Shown: positions 35,893-44,688, numbered from the stretch's first letter. The stretch is DNA of 64,000 nucleotides from Legionella geestiana (GCF_004571195.1 NZ_CP038271.1:2059501-2123500), one strand, 5' to 3'. A program made the numbers and translations. Notes: generated by a model from the letters alone, not told the origin.

Positions 35893-37308
35893 ATGGCGGC
35901 GTCCAATTCCGAAATGGAAGGTTTAACTTCAGGCGATTCGCTACCAGCCAAATGGGCGGCAGATGATCCGAAAAGAAGGGATCGTGTACGTGCGACCATG
36001 GAAGCTGCTGGAATTACCGCTGTATCTATTGCTACCGCCGCAGGCGGGAAAGTGTCTTCGCATGGGGAGTTTCCTGATAGTGCAATCGGGGAGTCGGTAG
36101 CCGTTAATAAAAATACCGTATTTGGAGCGGCTTCACTCTCCAAACCGGTGTTTTCTTATCTGGTACTCAAATTAATAGAGGCAAATGCTGTCAATACTGC
36201 AAAAAAGGGAACAAGAAAATTTACTTTGCCAGAAGGCCTTGATCATTTTGATTTGGATACACCACTTTCTAATATTCTTCCATTAAGTGAGTTGAATATA
36301 AAGGGCGTTCCCAAGTTTGATACAACTGACGAAGCCGCTGTTGCTGCTGCAAACAATTTAACCGCACGCATGGTATTATCGCACCAGACAGGATTGGAGC
36401 ATGGGGCATGTCAGTTTCAATTTGAACCTGGGAAAGGACATGGTTACTCCAATGCTGGTCTTTTGTACTTGCAAGCGGTTATCGATAAACTGACCCAATC
36501 AAATCTGGAAGCACTCGCTATTAAAAACGTGTTTACGCCATTGCATATGAATCACAGCAGTTTCATTTGTGATAAAAATAATCCGCAAGAAACGTGGGAT
36601 GCAATGTCAGTGAATAGTTTGCATACGACAGCTTCCGATTATACCCTTTTTGTTAACGCATGGATGCATGATGCTGCCTTGCAACATGCTTTTGTTCCCC
36701 AGGTTTTTATGACAGAGGACAAAGGGAAAGCGGGGAGAATTGGGGCAGCCAAAGGTCACATTCCAGCTTCAGATCTTGAGCATGTTGCCTGGGGCCTGGG
36801 TTGGGGTTTGCAAACAGATGATGATGGCAAGGTCACGACCGCTTACCATTCAGGTGATATGAATGAATGGCGCGCATGGGTCGCCATGAATTTAACCGAT
36901 AAGACAGCCACGGTTTTTTTTGCAAATTCCCACAATGGACATGTCCTTGCGGAACAAATTATTCCCGAAACCATACCGATGCAACACGCAAACAATTATT
37001 TTTTTCCAAAATGGGGTTTTGCAAGCAGGGTTGAGGATTTACGTCCGGATTGGCGAGAAAATCCGAGTTGGGGAATAGCCAGACCGGAGGCGTTTATTTC
37101 CGGTCACACACCTCAAGCCGATCCGGTACAACCGATACCAGCCCAAACTGTTTCTCCGGGAACAACACAACAATACCGGGAAAGAGCAAACGAAATCCGA
37201 CAGTCTTCCCCGAGCCACGAACCACAAAAATTGGTTGAGGAAGAGACGGAAAGCAGGCCTTTGTTTGATCCCACCAAAATTACACCGAAATCGCCAACTG
37301 ATATTTGA
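35893..37308 (+). CDS. Serine beta-lactamase-like protein, cassette-tagged (copy 2)
   Basis: 471 aa from ATG 35893, the same start context as copy 1 at 28392. Nearly the whole protein aligns with copy 1, including AASLSKPVF (SxxK), HGYSN (YxN) and an identical LxDPTKxTPKSPTDI end. Differences are scattered substitutions, so this is an old duplication under constraint rather than a recent exact copy. The upstream 60 bases are also similar, suggesting a shared promoter. No signal peptide. Confidence 0.82.
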   Translation: MAASNSEMEGLTSGDSLPAKWAADDPKRRDRVRATMEAAGITAVSIATAAGGKVSSHGEFPDSAIGESVAVNKNTVFGAASLSKPVFSYLVLKLIEANAVNTAKKGTRKFTLPEGLDHFDLDTPLSNILPLSELNIKGVPKFDTTDEAAVAAANNLTARMVLSHQTGLEHGACQFQFEPGKGHGYSNAGLLYLQAVIDKLTQSNLEALAIKNVFTPLHMNHSSFICDKNNPQETWDAMSVNSLHTTASDYTLFVNAWMHDAALQHAFVPQVFMTEDKGKAGRIGAAKGHIPASDLEHVAWGLGWGLQTDDDGKVTTAYHSGDMNEWRAWVAMNLTDKTATVFFANSHNGHVLAEQIIPETIPMQHANNYFFPKWGFASRVEDLRPDWRENPSWGIARPEAFISGHTPQADPVQPIPAQTVSPGTTQQYRERANEIRQSSPSHEPQKLVEEETESRPLFDPTKITPKSPTDI

Positions 37309-37322
37309 ACTTGCTTGCATTT

Positions 37323-37352
37323 TCCACATACGTGCAGTCCACATACGTGCAT
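37323..37352. repeat. Two tandem 15-bp repeats
   Basis: TCCACATACGTGCAG (37323-37337) is followed directly by TCCACATACGTGCAT (37338-37352), 14 of 15 bases equal. It sits just after the copy-2 gene and before the long hairpin. Confidence 0.8.
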
Positions 37353-37380
37353 AATGTCCATGGGGATTGATTCAGTTATA

Positions 37381-37430
37381 ATATACCCAAAGTCTTTCAA
37401 AATACGCATTTTGAAAGACTTTGGGTATAT
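37381..37430 (+). other. 23-bp perfect inverted repeat with 4-base loop
   Basis: The left arm (37381-37403, ATATACCCAAAGTCTTTC...) and right arm (37408-37430) are exact complements around ACGC. It lies 35 bases before the start of the Fes-like gene, overlapping where its promoter should be. It could act as a bidirectional terminator, a strong mRNA 5' structure or a transposon scar. No other copy is in this window. Confidence 0.85.
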
Positions 37431-37465
37431 ACTTAAAGCGTAATCTGTTTAAGTAGTGGTGACTC

Positions 37466-38710
37466 ATGGCGGCATCCAATACAGAAATGGAAGGTTTATC
37501 TACTGGTGAATCGACATCACTTCTTGATAAGCTTGATAAGGATTTATCACAATCGACACATTATTCCCCTGAAGAAAGGCAAGTTGTTATTGAACAGTTT
37601 TGGAAGAGTGTTGAGGCTGGAGGTGGTTCGCCTGTTCTCAAAAAAACGCCTGATGGCGAGTTGACAGCAATATTTCTTTATCGCTCATCGGAATCACTTG
37701 ATATCACTCTTGATTGCCTTGATTTGAGAGAGCGCTTGGTAGATAAAGATGGTCATTTAAAACAATTCACAAAAATTGAAGGCTCAGACGTTTATTATCT
37801 TAAAGTGGAAAATCTGCCTCAAAATACGTGCATTCCTTATGAAATTGAAATTAACGGAAAATCTCAAGCTGATCCGCTAAATCCAATGCAATTTCAGTTA
37901 CCTCTATTCAGCCCGGCAGGGAATACGGTGTCCCTTGCTGAACGTAAATCTTCTGTACTTGATATTGCGCATGTTCCCAATCGTTCATTCTGGTGTAACA
38001 ATAAAGTTCCAGAACCACAAGGTAGTGTAGAATCAACAGTTGTTGCGGGAGAAAGTGATGACATCAATTTTGGAGAAAGAAAGTGCTGGATTTACAAACC
38101 GCCAGATTTTAACCCAACGCGAACTCCCCCGTATAAAATGCTGTTGGTTCTGGATGGCAGCAGCTACATTTCAATGACCCCTCCATGGCTTGATGATCAA
38201 GTTGCCAAGTCCGTTGATATCAGTAATACCGTTGTTGTTTTTGTTGGTAATGTAAACCCGGAGAGTGTCTCTTCGCGATTTAACGATTCTCAACCAAGTA
38301 CCTTCGAGGCTCATCGTCAATACGAATATATCACCCATGGAAAAGCATTTTCCAATTTTGTCGTTAATTGCGTCATTCCGCACTTAAACAACCCCGATTT
38401 GGATCTGAATGTTAGTGAAAAGCCGGATGAAATCATGCTGGCAGGATTCAGTATGTCAGGCCACTGTGCTGCTGAAACTGGACTACATCATTCCGATAAA
38501 ATCGGTGGGGTCATTTTATTGTCGCCCGCGCTCAATAATAGAAGCGGAGAACTGATCGAAGAATATCAATCAGCTGACAAAATAAATCTTCGGATTTATG
38601 TATCGATTGGCAAATTTGAAGACAGGGTTCCAGACGACCCCGCAGTTATAGCAGAATCAAGACTTGAAGTGGTGCGGCGTTTTGCAGAAACAATCAGAGA
38701 TAAGGGATAA
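37466..38710 (+). CDS. Fes/enterochelin-esterase-like protein, truncated by stop; MAASN tag
   Basis: 414 aa. N-terminal tag MAASNTEMEGLSTGES, then a Fes-type N-terminal domain (DKLDKDL...YEIEINGKSQADPLNPMQF) and an esterase domain with PYKMLLVLDGSSY and the nucleophile elbow LAGFSMSGHCAAETGL (Ser in GFSMSG). The frame stops at TAA 38708-38710 after IRDKG. The same frame continues beyond the stop with the part that should hold the catalytic His (EQPFGHSE). The product as written therefore lacks His and is probably inactive, unless the stop is read through. Confidence 0.72.
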   Translation: MAASNTEMEGLSTGESTSLLDKLDKDLSQSTHYSPEERQVVIEQFWKSVEAGGGSPVLKKTPDGELTAIFLYRSSESLDITLDCLDLRERLVDKDGHLKQFTKIEGSDVYYLKVENLPQNTCIPYEIEINGKSQADPLNPMQFQLPLFSPAGNTVSLAERKSSVLDIAHVPNRSFWCNNKVPEPQGSVESTVVAGESDDINFGERKCWIYKPPDFNPTRTPPYKMLLVLDGSSYISMTPPWLDDQVAKSVDISNTVVVFVGNVNPESVSSRFNDSQPSTFEAHRQYEYITHGKAFSNFVVNCVIPHLNNPDLDLNVSEKPDEIMLAGFSMSGHCAAETGLHHSDKIGGVILLSPALNNRSGELIEEYQSADKINLRIYVSIGKFEDRVPDDPAVIAESRLEVVRRFAETIRDKG

Positions 38711-38953
38711 TCAGTTTATTTGGATGAACAGCCCTTTGGACATAGTGAGTTATTGTCGATTGGTTGCATGCTGAATGGAGTGAGCTATCTTTGTAGTCCA
38801 GCGGCAGGACTGGAAGCCAAGAGTGAAATAGCTGAAACCACGCGACAATATAGAGAGACGTTATTAGACATCAGAGAGTCTGGCAATGTGGTTGCGGGGC
38901 CAAAACCTGAGGATGAGGCTCAAACCCATACGACAATTACGCATTCACTTTAA
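38711..38953 (+). pseudogene. Disconnected C-terminal part of the Fes-like esterase
   Basis: In frame with 37466 after the TAA: SVYLDEQPFGHSELLSIGCM...NGVSYLCSP, the expected end of an esterase with the catalytic His. A tail of about 50 residues follows (ETTRQYRETLLDI, EDEAQTHTTITHSL). It resembles the QYRER...EIR tails of the beta-lactamase-like genes. If a +1 shift is allowed near 38949 the end would read FNPSPFNMKPW. Confidence 0.75.
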
Positions 38954-38984
38954 CCCATCTCCCTTCAACATGAAGCCTTGGTAA
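38949..38984 (+). repeat. 36-bp C-terminal tail repeat, copy B (out of frame)
   Basis: Exact copy of 35786-35821. It overlaps the stop of the esterase remnant and is one base out of register with it. The following bases TAAAATTTTA are shared with copy C at 40250. Confidence 0.9.
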
Positions 38985-38991
38985 AATTTTA

Positions 38992-39020
38992 GGGCGTGTC
39001 CTTATTTATATTTTGAGCGA
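38992..39020 (+). mobile_element. Lone end of the MITE-like element
   Basis: TTA followed by GGGCGTGTCCTTATTTATAT resembles the ends of the element at 28139-28296, but no matching second end was found nearby. Probably a decayed or partial copy. Confidence 0.45.
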
Positions 39021-39077
39021 ATGGTGAGAGAAGGTTTTTTGAACGATCGGAATTCTTGTAACTTGCCTCTTATTAAA

Positions 39078-39095
39078 AGCCCGATCTTACGGGCT
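39078..39095 (-). terminator. Intrinsic terminator of the ankyrin-repeat gene
   Basis: AGCCCG ATCTTA CGGGCT forms a 6-bp stem. On the minus strand it is followed by TTTTAAT. It overlaps the stop of the minus-strand gene ending at 39087. Confidence 0.65.
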
Positions 39096-40169
39096 CGTAA
39101 AATGATTGTGGTAGTACTGGATACTATCAATTTCCTCTTTAATGTGTTTGGCAATTTTACGAAATACTCTGCCACCGGCATTATTTAATAACTCTGCGAC
39201 AGTACCAAGCTCCCTTTGTTTCAGGGCCTCCATCATATTATCGGCTAACTCGGGATTTGATATTATCCCGTTCCTGGGAAGCTCTCCAAGCGCTTTATTG
39301 GAAAAAGATAATTTCCATGTCATCGGTTCTGTTGACTTTGGCTCAAGTTTTATAATCGAACCAAATCGGAATTTGACTTTTGCTGAATCGCCTTTAATTG
39401 TGATTGCCATATCTGTTTCGTCTAAATCAATATCATTTTCAGGCTTCATGTCATGATTCGTATTTTGAGTAACTGCGGATTTAAAAAATGTGGGGGTAGC
39501 AATACTTGCACTGGCATGAGTCGGCGTTATTAATGCGCTTGACTGATTAGAAGATGTCGCAGAACTTGACGGATCCAATTTGCCCGCACTAAGTAACGCT
39601 TTTTGTTCACGTAAATAAACCGCAATCACAGAGAATTTTTCAATTTTTTCGGCAAGTTCCAGTGCTTCATCAAAATTGGTGATAACCGTTTGTCCATCAA
39701 TTTTATAATCTTCAACTAAAAATCTGACACAGTCCATGCTACCTCCACGAACTGCCCAGAACAATGTATCCGAGTTGGCGCACGGTATTCTAACGGACAA
39801 CAATAACCTTAAATTTTCAACATTACCTGATTTAGCTACAATCTCGGTTGTTTGCTGATTCAAACCAAATCGCATGCCACGATACTTTGTCAGTAGATGG
39901 GAAAACATGTCCTGGCTCTTAATACCCTCTATGGCCGTATTGGTTTGCTCAGGAGAAAGAAAGAGCGGTGAAATTGAAAATGCGCTCTCAAAATATTTTA
40001 GCAGCTCAATATTGCCAGATATGATTGCTTTCACGATTGTAAGCGCATTTGGATCAAGGTTAATCGCGCGATTTTCTTCAATTATATTTTTTACCAGCTC
40101 AAGATCCCCACTCTCGACAGCGGGATTTAACTGGGTTAGTCTGATATTATCTGCTTTGGCTTTTGTCAT
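39087..40169 (-). CDS. Ankyrin-repeat protein, effector-like
   Basis: 360 aa. Residues about 10-180 contain degenerate ankyrin repeats (LNPAVESGDLELVKNIIEEN, IVKAIISGNIELLKYFES, IVAKSGNVENLRLLLSVRI, FWAVRGGSMDCVRFLVEDY). A Ser/Thr-rich linker at about 200-245 leads to a C-terminal domain I do not recognise. No signal peptide or membrane segment. Ankyrin proteins are common type IV secretion substrates in Legionella, which would fit the neighbours, but no export signal is clear. Confidence 0.78.
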   Translation of the reverse strand: MTKAKADNIRLTQLNPAVESGDLELVKNIIEENRAINLDPNALTIVKAIISGNIELLKYFESAFSISPLFLSPEQTNTAIEGIKSQDMFSHLLTKYRGMRFGLNQQTTEIVAKSGNVENLRLLLSVRIPCANSDTLFWAVRGGSMDCVRFLVEDYKIDGQTVITNFDEALELAEKIEKFSVIAVYLREQKALLSAGKLDPSSSATSSNQSSALITPTHASASIATPTFFKSAVTQNTNHDMKPENDIDLDETDMAITIKGDSAKVKFRFGSIIKLEPKSTEPMTWKLSFSNKALGELPRNGIISNPELADNMMEALKQRELGTVAELLNNAGGRVFRKIAKHIKEEIDSIQYYHNHFTSP

Positions 40170-40249
40170 TGTAGTCGCTCAACCTTATTTAAGAATAATA
40201 CATTGTACCAAATATAAAGCACTTTGTGCATATTGTTGGCATATAAATC

Positions 40250-40285
40250 TTTAACCCATCCCACTTCAACAGAAAATTTTGGTAA
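40250..40285 (+). repeat. Tail repeat, copy C (degenerate, orphan)
   Basis: Would read FNPSHFNRKFW plus stop in the frame of copies A and B. No open gene precedes it on the plus strand; the ankyrin gene starts 81 bases to the left and points away. It looks like the remnant of a lost tail-bearing gene. Confidence 0.7.
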
Positions 40286-40332
40286 AATTTTAATACCTGT
40301 CTGATCGGACCACAGAGATTCCTTCCATGTTG

Positions 40333-42105
40333 TCATTTCTCTTCTTTCTCCGGCAAAAAACCACCTGCTTGCATGTCCCACAAGCGGGCATAGTGCCCAT
40401 GGGTATTGATTAAATCCTGATGCTTGCCGTCTTCAATAATTTGGCCATTATCAAACACCAAAATGCGATCCATTTCTGACAAAGTTGATAATCGATGGGC
40501 AATCACAATAGTGGTTCGGTCTTGCATTAATGCATGCAGTCCGTCCTGAATATGCTTTTCAGTCACTGAATCCAGTGCGCTGGTTGCTTCGTCCAGAATC
40601 AAAATGGGCGCATTTTTTAACATCGCGCGAGCAATTGCGATGCGTTGTCTCTGGCCTCCCGAGAGCTTGATACCACGTTCGCCAACCAGGGCCTGATAAC
40701 CTTCAGATAATTGACTGATGAACTCATGGCAATGGGCTTTTTGGGATGCTTCGATGACCTCCTCATCACTGGCATTCGTGCGACCGTAGCGAATATTTTC
40801 CATTAATGTGCGATGAAACAAGGAAATATCTTGCGGAATCATGGCGATATTTTCGCGCAGTGACGCTTGCGTTATCGCATTAATATTCTGTGAATCAATG
40901 GTAATTTCGCCAGATTCCACCTCAAACAGGCGTAAAATCAAATTCACAAAGGTGCTTTTACCACTGCCAGAAAACCCGACAAGCCCTACTTTTTGCCCGG
41001 CCTCAATCACAATATTTTTGTTTTTGAAAAGGTGTGCACCGTCGTCGTAATGAAAGGATACCTGATTGAATGCAATCGTACCTTTTGTAATATGAAGCGG
41101 CGTAGCCGATGGCGCGTCAACAATTTCAAGCGGTGCCGTAATAATCGACAACGCCTGTTTGCATTTCCCAAGCTCTTCGGCAAAATTGACAAACTGACTG
41201 GCAAGGTACCATAAATTATAAAAAATACTGATAGACAGCGAAATAATGAAGCTGAAATCACCAACAGAAACCTGATTTTTACTGTACATATTCACCAGAA
41301 TACAGATATTGAGTCCAATCAGAACGATTATGCTGATATCCCAAAAAATCCGCATTTTAATAATCGCCCACTGCATCGTGCGGTCTTTGGTGATGGTGTC
41401 TGTTGTTGCTTCCTGTATCAGTTTGTTTTCATACTGATTTCTTGCAAATAACCGGACATTGCTGGTGTTGCTGATGCTGTCCACCATTTTGCCAACAAGG
41501 CTTGTTTTACTGGTTGCGAAACGGTTGGATAAATCGCGTATGGGCTTAAAATAGCAGATGGCGATTAAGACAAATGCCACGGCCCATACCAGTAAAACCA
41601 AAGCAAAAACAGGATGAACCAAGAGCATGGTGATGATGGCAATTAAAAGGCCAATACATTGCGCAAACCCGTCATCCAGTGTTGTAAATATATTGATGGC
41701 AGCCGATTGCATATCCGAAATTTTATTGGACAAGCTACCGGCAAAATTGTTTTGAAAGTAACGATGCGAATGCTGGCCCAGGTATGAGAACATGTTGGTG
41801 GTTAAATCATAGCGAATGGCCGGGAACAATCTTAATCGTACCCAATCCAAAAAGCGCATATCAATAGCAATACCAATCCATAAAGCAATGTATAAGACAA
41901 CATAGGGCATCACAGAATGGGCGACCTCTGATTTGTTACCCTCAAAGGCCACCACTTTGTCAATAATCAACTTCAGAACATAAGGTGCCAAAGAATTATT
42001 AACTGCCCAATAGCAGGCAATGAAAATCATGGCTCCCACGTACCACTTGTAAGGTTTGATGACATCAAAAAGAAATTGTCGTAATGAAACAGCTTGTTTA
42101 TTCAT
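40333..42105 (-). CDS. ABC exporter, MsbA-like half-transporter
   Basis: 590 aa. Six-helix membrane domain (residues about 20-320) fused to an ATPase: Walker A GFSGSGKST, Q-loop MIPQDISLFHRT, signature LSGGQRQR, Walker B APILILDEATSALD, H-loop VIAHRLSTL. All catalytic motifs are intact. The start codon overlaps the end of the upstream ABC-F gene by 8 bases, so both are made from one message. Type I exporter of unknown substrate; with an ABC-F partner an antibiotic defence role is plausible. Confidence 0.9.
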   Translation of the reverse strand: MNKQAVSLRQFLFDVIKPYKWYVGAMIFIACYWAVNNSLAPYVLKLIIDKVVAFEGNKSEVAHSVMPYVVLYIALWIGIAIDMRFLDWVRLRLFPAIRYDLTTNMFSYLGQHSHRYFQNNFAGSLSNKISDMQSAAINIFTTLDDGFAQCIGLLIAIITMLLVHPVFALVLLVWAVAFVLIAICYFKPIRDLSNRFATSKTSLVGKMVDSISNTSNVRLFARNQYENKLIQEATTDTITKDRTMQWAIIKMRIFWDISIIVLIGLNICILVNMYSKNQVSVGDFSFIISLSISIFYNLWYLASQFVNFAEELGKCKQALSIITAPLEIVDAPSATPLHITKGTIAFNQVSFHYDDGAHLFKNKNIVIEAGQKVGLVGFSGSGKSTFVNLILRLFEVESGEITIDSQNINAITQASLRENIAMIPQDISLFHRTLMENIRYGRTNASDEEVIEASQKAHCHEFISQLSEGYQALVGERGIKLSGGQRQRIAIARAMLKNAPILILDEATSALDSVTEKHIQDGLHALMQDRTTIVIAHRLSTLSEMDRILVFDNGQIIEDGKHQDLINTHGHYARLWDMQAGGFLPEKEEK

Positions 42106-43537
42106 AATGGTTCTCTGTTGAGGCCTGGTTGATTAGTCCGTTTTGAACGTGAAAAACCCGGTTAATATTAATGGCTTTCAAAAAATCATCATCATGTGAA
42201 ATAACTATCATGGCGCCGGGATAGTCGCGTAATATCTCAATCATGTGCTGACGGGTTTCCAAATCAAGATTATTGGTTATTTCATCCAGCAGTAGTAATT
42301 CCGGTGTGTTTGCGGCAATGACGGCCAATGACAGCCGTGCTTTTTCACCGCCAGATAAAGTGGAAACCAGCGCGTTTACTTCTTCGTTTTTACGAAATAA
42401 AAAATCATTCAAATGACTTCTTATGTCCAAATACGCGGCTTTCGGCATGGCATTGCCAATCACATCAAGAACGGTCTCCCCTGAGAGATTGTCATAGTGC
42501 TGATCAAGATAGCCGATATGGTTTGTGACGTTCCATTCCCCTATTTTTATCAAACGCTTTTCCCCGGCAATTGCCTTGAGAAAGCTTGATTTCCCAGAGC
42601 CATTATCACCAAGAAGTGCCACTCGCTCCTGCGAATGGATATGCATATTGATATCGATCAAAACCGGTGCATTTCCAGAAAATGCAAGTTCTCCCTGGCG
42701 AACGGCCACAAGCAATCGCTTGCTCTTTTTGGCGGATAAGGAAAACTTTGGTTTAATTATCTCCGGTAGACGACACTCGGCCATTTGACGACTAATCTCC
42801 TGTTTTTTATGATGAATGGCCTGTTGTTTATAGCCCGATGTTTCTACTGCATTCATGACTTTGGTCGCAGAGCGAATGGTTGGCCATTTGCGTTGCCGGA
42901 TGTGTTTTTCACCCCGGGTACGACTGTTTTTGGCACGTTCTTGCTCGTTCATTAAAGCCTGATGATTGTCTCTTTTTTGAGTTGCGAGTTGCGCCAGATT
43001 CTGTTGAATAGCAGCATGTTTTACTGCATTTTCACGTTGATAATCATCATAGTTTCCTGAAAAAACAGTCATTCTGCCATTATCAATATGCCAAATGGTG
43101 TCAATGGTGCTGCGTAATAATTCCACATCATGCGACACAACAATCAAAGTACCCGGAAACGTGCGCAACAAACGCAGAAGTGAACGTCGATTTTTCTTAT
43201 CCAGATGATTGGTTGGCTCATCGAGCAACAGGATATCAGGCTGGCAGGCTAATGCCTGGGTCAATGCGCAGTTCAAGCGTTGCCCACCGCTTAAATTGTC
43301 AAAGGCTTCAATCTGTTGTGGTAAATAGCCCATACACGCTGAATCGGGAAGTTTGATTTCGCCATCCGAAGGTTCAATCAGTCCCTGAAGCATTTTCAAT
43401 AAACTGGATTTGCCTGAACCATTGCGACCAATAATCGCAATACGGCTGCTATACAAAATCTGGCCGTTGAAGGCTGAAAAACAGGTTTTATGCGGGAATG
43501 ATAGCGCAAGATTTTTAAACTGAATCGGCTTATGCAT
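42098..43537 (-). CDS. ABC-F family ATPase (ribosome-associated, possible antibiotic protection)
   Basis: 479 aa with two ATPase domains and no membrane segment. Domain 1: GRNGSGKSSLL, LSGGQRLNCALTQAL, DILLLDEPTNHLDKKN. Then a long charged linker (QNLAQLATQKRDNHQALMNEQERAK), domain 2: GDNGSGKSSFL, LSGGEKARLSLAVIAA, ELLLLDEITNNLD. These are ABC-F features; the family includes ribosome protection proteins (Msr, Vga, Lsa) and translation factors such as EttA. Length (479) and pairing with an exporter favour a resistance-type role. A leader with alternative hairpins precedes it. Confidence 0.88.
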   Translation of the reverse strand: MHKPIQFKNLALSFPHKTCFSAFNGQILYSSRIAIIGRNGSGKSSLLKMLQGLIEPSDGEIKLPDSACMGYLPQQIEAFDNLSGGQRLNCALTQALACQPDILLLDEPTNHLDKKNRRSLLRLLRTFPGTLIVVSHDVELLRSTIDTIWHIDNGRMTVFSGNYDDYQRENAVKHAAIQQNLAQLATQKRDNHQALMNEQERAKNSRTRGEKHIRQRKWPTIRSATKVMNAVETSGYKQQAIHHKKQEISRQMAECRLPEIIKPKFSLSAKKSKRLLVAVRQGELAFSGNAPVLIDINMHIHSQERVALLGDNGSGKSSFLKAIAGEKRLIKIGEWNVTNHIGYLDQHYDNLSGETVLDVIGNAMPKAAYLDIRSHLNDFLFRKNEEVNALVSTLSGGEKARLSLAVIAANTPELLLLDEITNNLDLETRQHMIEILRDYPGAMIVISHDDDFLKAININRVFHVQNGLINQASTENHYE

Positions 43538-43561
43538 AATGAAATTCTCTTAAGTATCTGT

Positions 43562-43605
43562 AAGGGCGTCTATGACGATTAACACTGCCCTTATTCAGTC
43601 AGGGC
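43562..43605 (-). promoter_or_regulatory. Leader with mutually exclusive hairpins before the ABC-F gene
   Basis: On the minus strand the 5' leader contains GCCCT (43605-43601), AAGGGC (43592-43587) and GCCCTT (43567-43562) in that order. The middle segment can pair with either flank but not both, the arrangement used by attenuators. The last segment ends 25 bases before the ATG at 43537. Antibiotic-induced ABC-F genes are often controlled this way. The rest of the gap 43538-43790 shows no gene. Confidence 0.45.
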
Positions 43606-43790
43606 GAACTTAAGAAGTAATTTTCATGTTATGTGCAAGCCTCAATTGGATATAATTTATACTTTTTGTATGATATCTCGTTCTTGAAATAAAGTCAAAT
43701 AATATAATTTATAGAAACAATGTTGAGAATAATAACCTGATTGATGGGCATCGAGAAAGATTTGCCATAATCGGGTTTAAGACTTGGCAA

Positions 43791-44645
43791 TTAACCTGGA
43801 TTTTTTTCAAGAAAATTTAACAAGTCGTTATTAAATTGTTTCGGATCTTGTAAAAAAGAAAAATGACTGACCCAAGGCTGTAACAGCAGACTCGAATTCT
43901 GGATTTGTGTTGCCATAAACTCAGTATTCTCACGTTTTACCACCTCATCGTGGTCGCCATCTACAATCCAGGTCGGAACAGTAATTGCATTTAGCTGTTC
44001 CTTTGTAAAGTTTGGTTGGGTTGCTGACATTTTACTGAGTTGATCGAACAGGGTTTTGTATGCTTTGGGAGTAGGGGATAATTTTTCATATTCTTTCTCG
44101 GTTCGAGCAATATAAGCTTTAAATACCGAACTTTTAAAGATATCTGGCCTCACTCCTGTGGGATCAGAATTCGCGGCATAAGCAAATAGTTTAGTGAGCC
44201 GTTTCGGATGGTGTATAGCAATATGCAGGCCTAAAATTGCACCATCGCTCCAACCAATCATTGCAGCTTTTTTAATTTTTAAGAAATCCATCAAGCCAAG
44301 TACATCTGAAGCCATTAAATCGTAATTATAAGGCTGCTCATTTCGTGTGCTTCTTCCGTGCCCCCCGCTGTCCATTACAATGACTTTATATTGCCGAGCC
44401 AATATTGGAACCTGATTTCCCCAATAATTTGAATTACCAAGGCCGCCATGAAGCAAAATGACGGGTTGTCCATGACCATAGGTGGCATACCAAATTTGCA
44501 CACCATTAATCGAGGCATAGCCGCTTTGTTCAGCTTGAGGCAAAGTTGGGGTTGACGGTAATTTTAGCCATTGAGGTTCAGCATTTGCTATTGTAGAGAC
44601 CCTCAAAACAAATAGTAAGCAAATTATGAAAAAATATTGCCGCAT
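43791..44645 (-). CDS. Exported alpha/beta hydrolase
   Basis: 284 aa with signal peptide MRQYFFIICLLFVLRVSTIANA, AAAGGTTAG upstream. Alpha/beta hydrolase: HGGLGNSNYWGNQ (oxyanion hole), nucleophile elbow MIGWSDGAILGL (Ser), Asp in VDGDHDEVV, and a C-terminal His in WVSHFSFLQ. Resembles small lipase/esterase or epoxide-hydrolase-type enzymes. Expected in the periplasm or outside. Substrate unknown. Confidence 0.83.
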   Translation of the reverse strand: MRQYFFIICLLFVLRVSTIANAEPQWLKLPSTPTLPQAEQSGYASINGVQIWYATYGHGQPVILLHGGLGNSNYWGNQVPILARQYKVIVMDSGGHGRSTRNEQPYNYDLMASDVLGLMDFLKIKKAAMIGWSDGAILGLHIAIHHPKRLTKLFAYAANSDPTGVRPDIFKSSVFKAYIARTEKEYEKLSPTPKAYKTLFDQLSKMSATQPNFTKEQLNAITVPTWIVDGDHDEVVKRENTEFMATQIQNSSLLLQPWVSHFSFLQDPKQFNNDLLNFLEKNPG

Positions 44646-44688
44646 ATGACTAACCTTTGATTTTTAGTAACCATCTGAATTGAGTATA

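Noticed and set aside
38720-38953. Separate 77-aa gene
   Set aside because: It is in frame with the Fes-like gene directly after its TAA, and matches the missing esterase end, so it is treated as a disconnected C-terminus.
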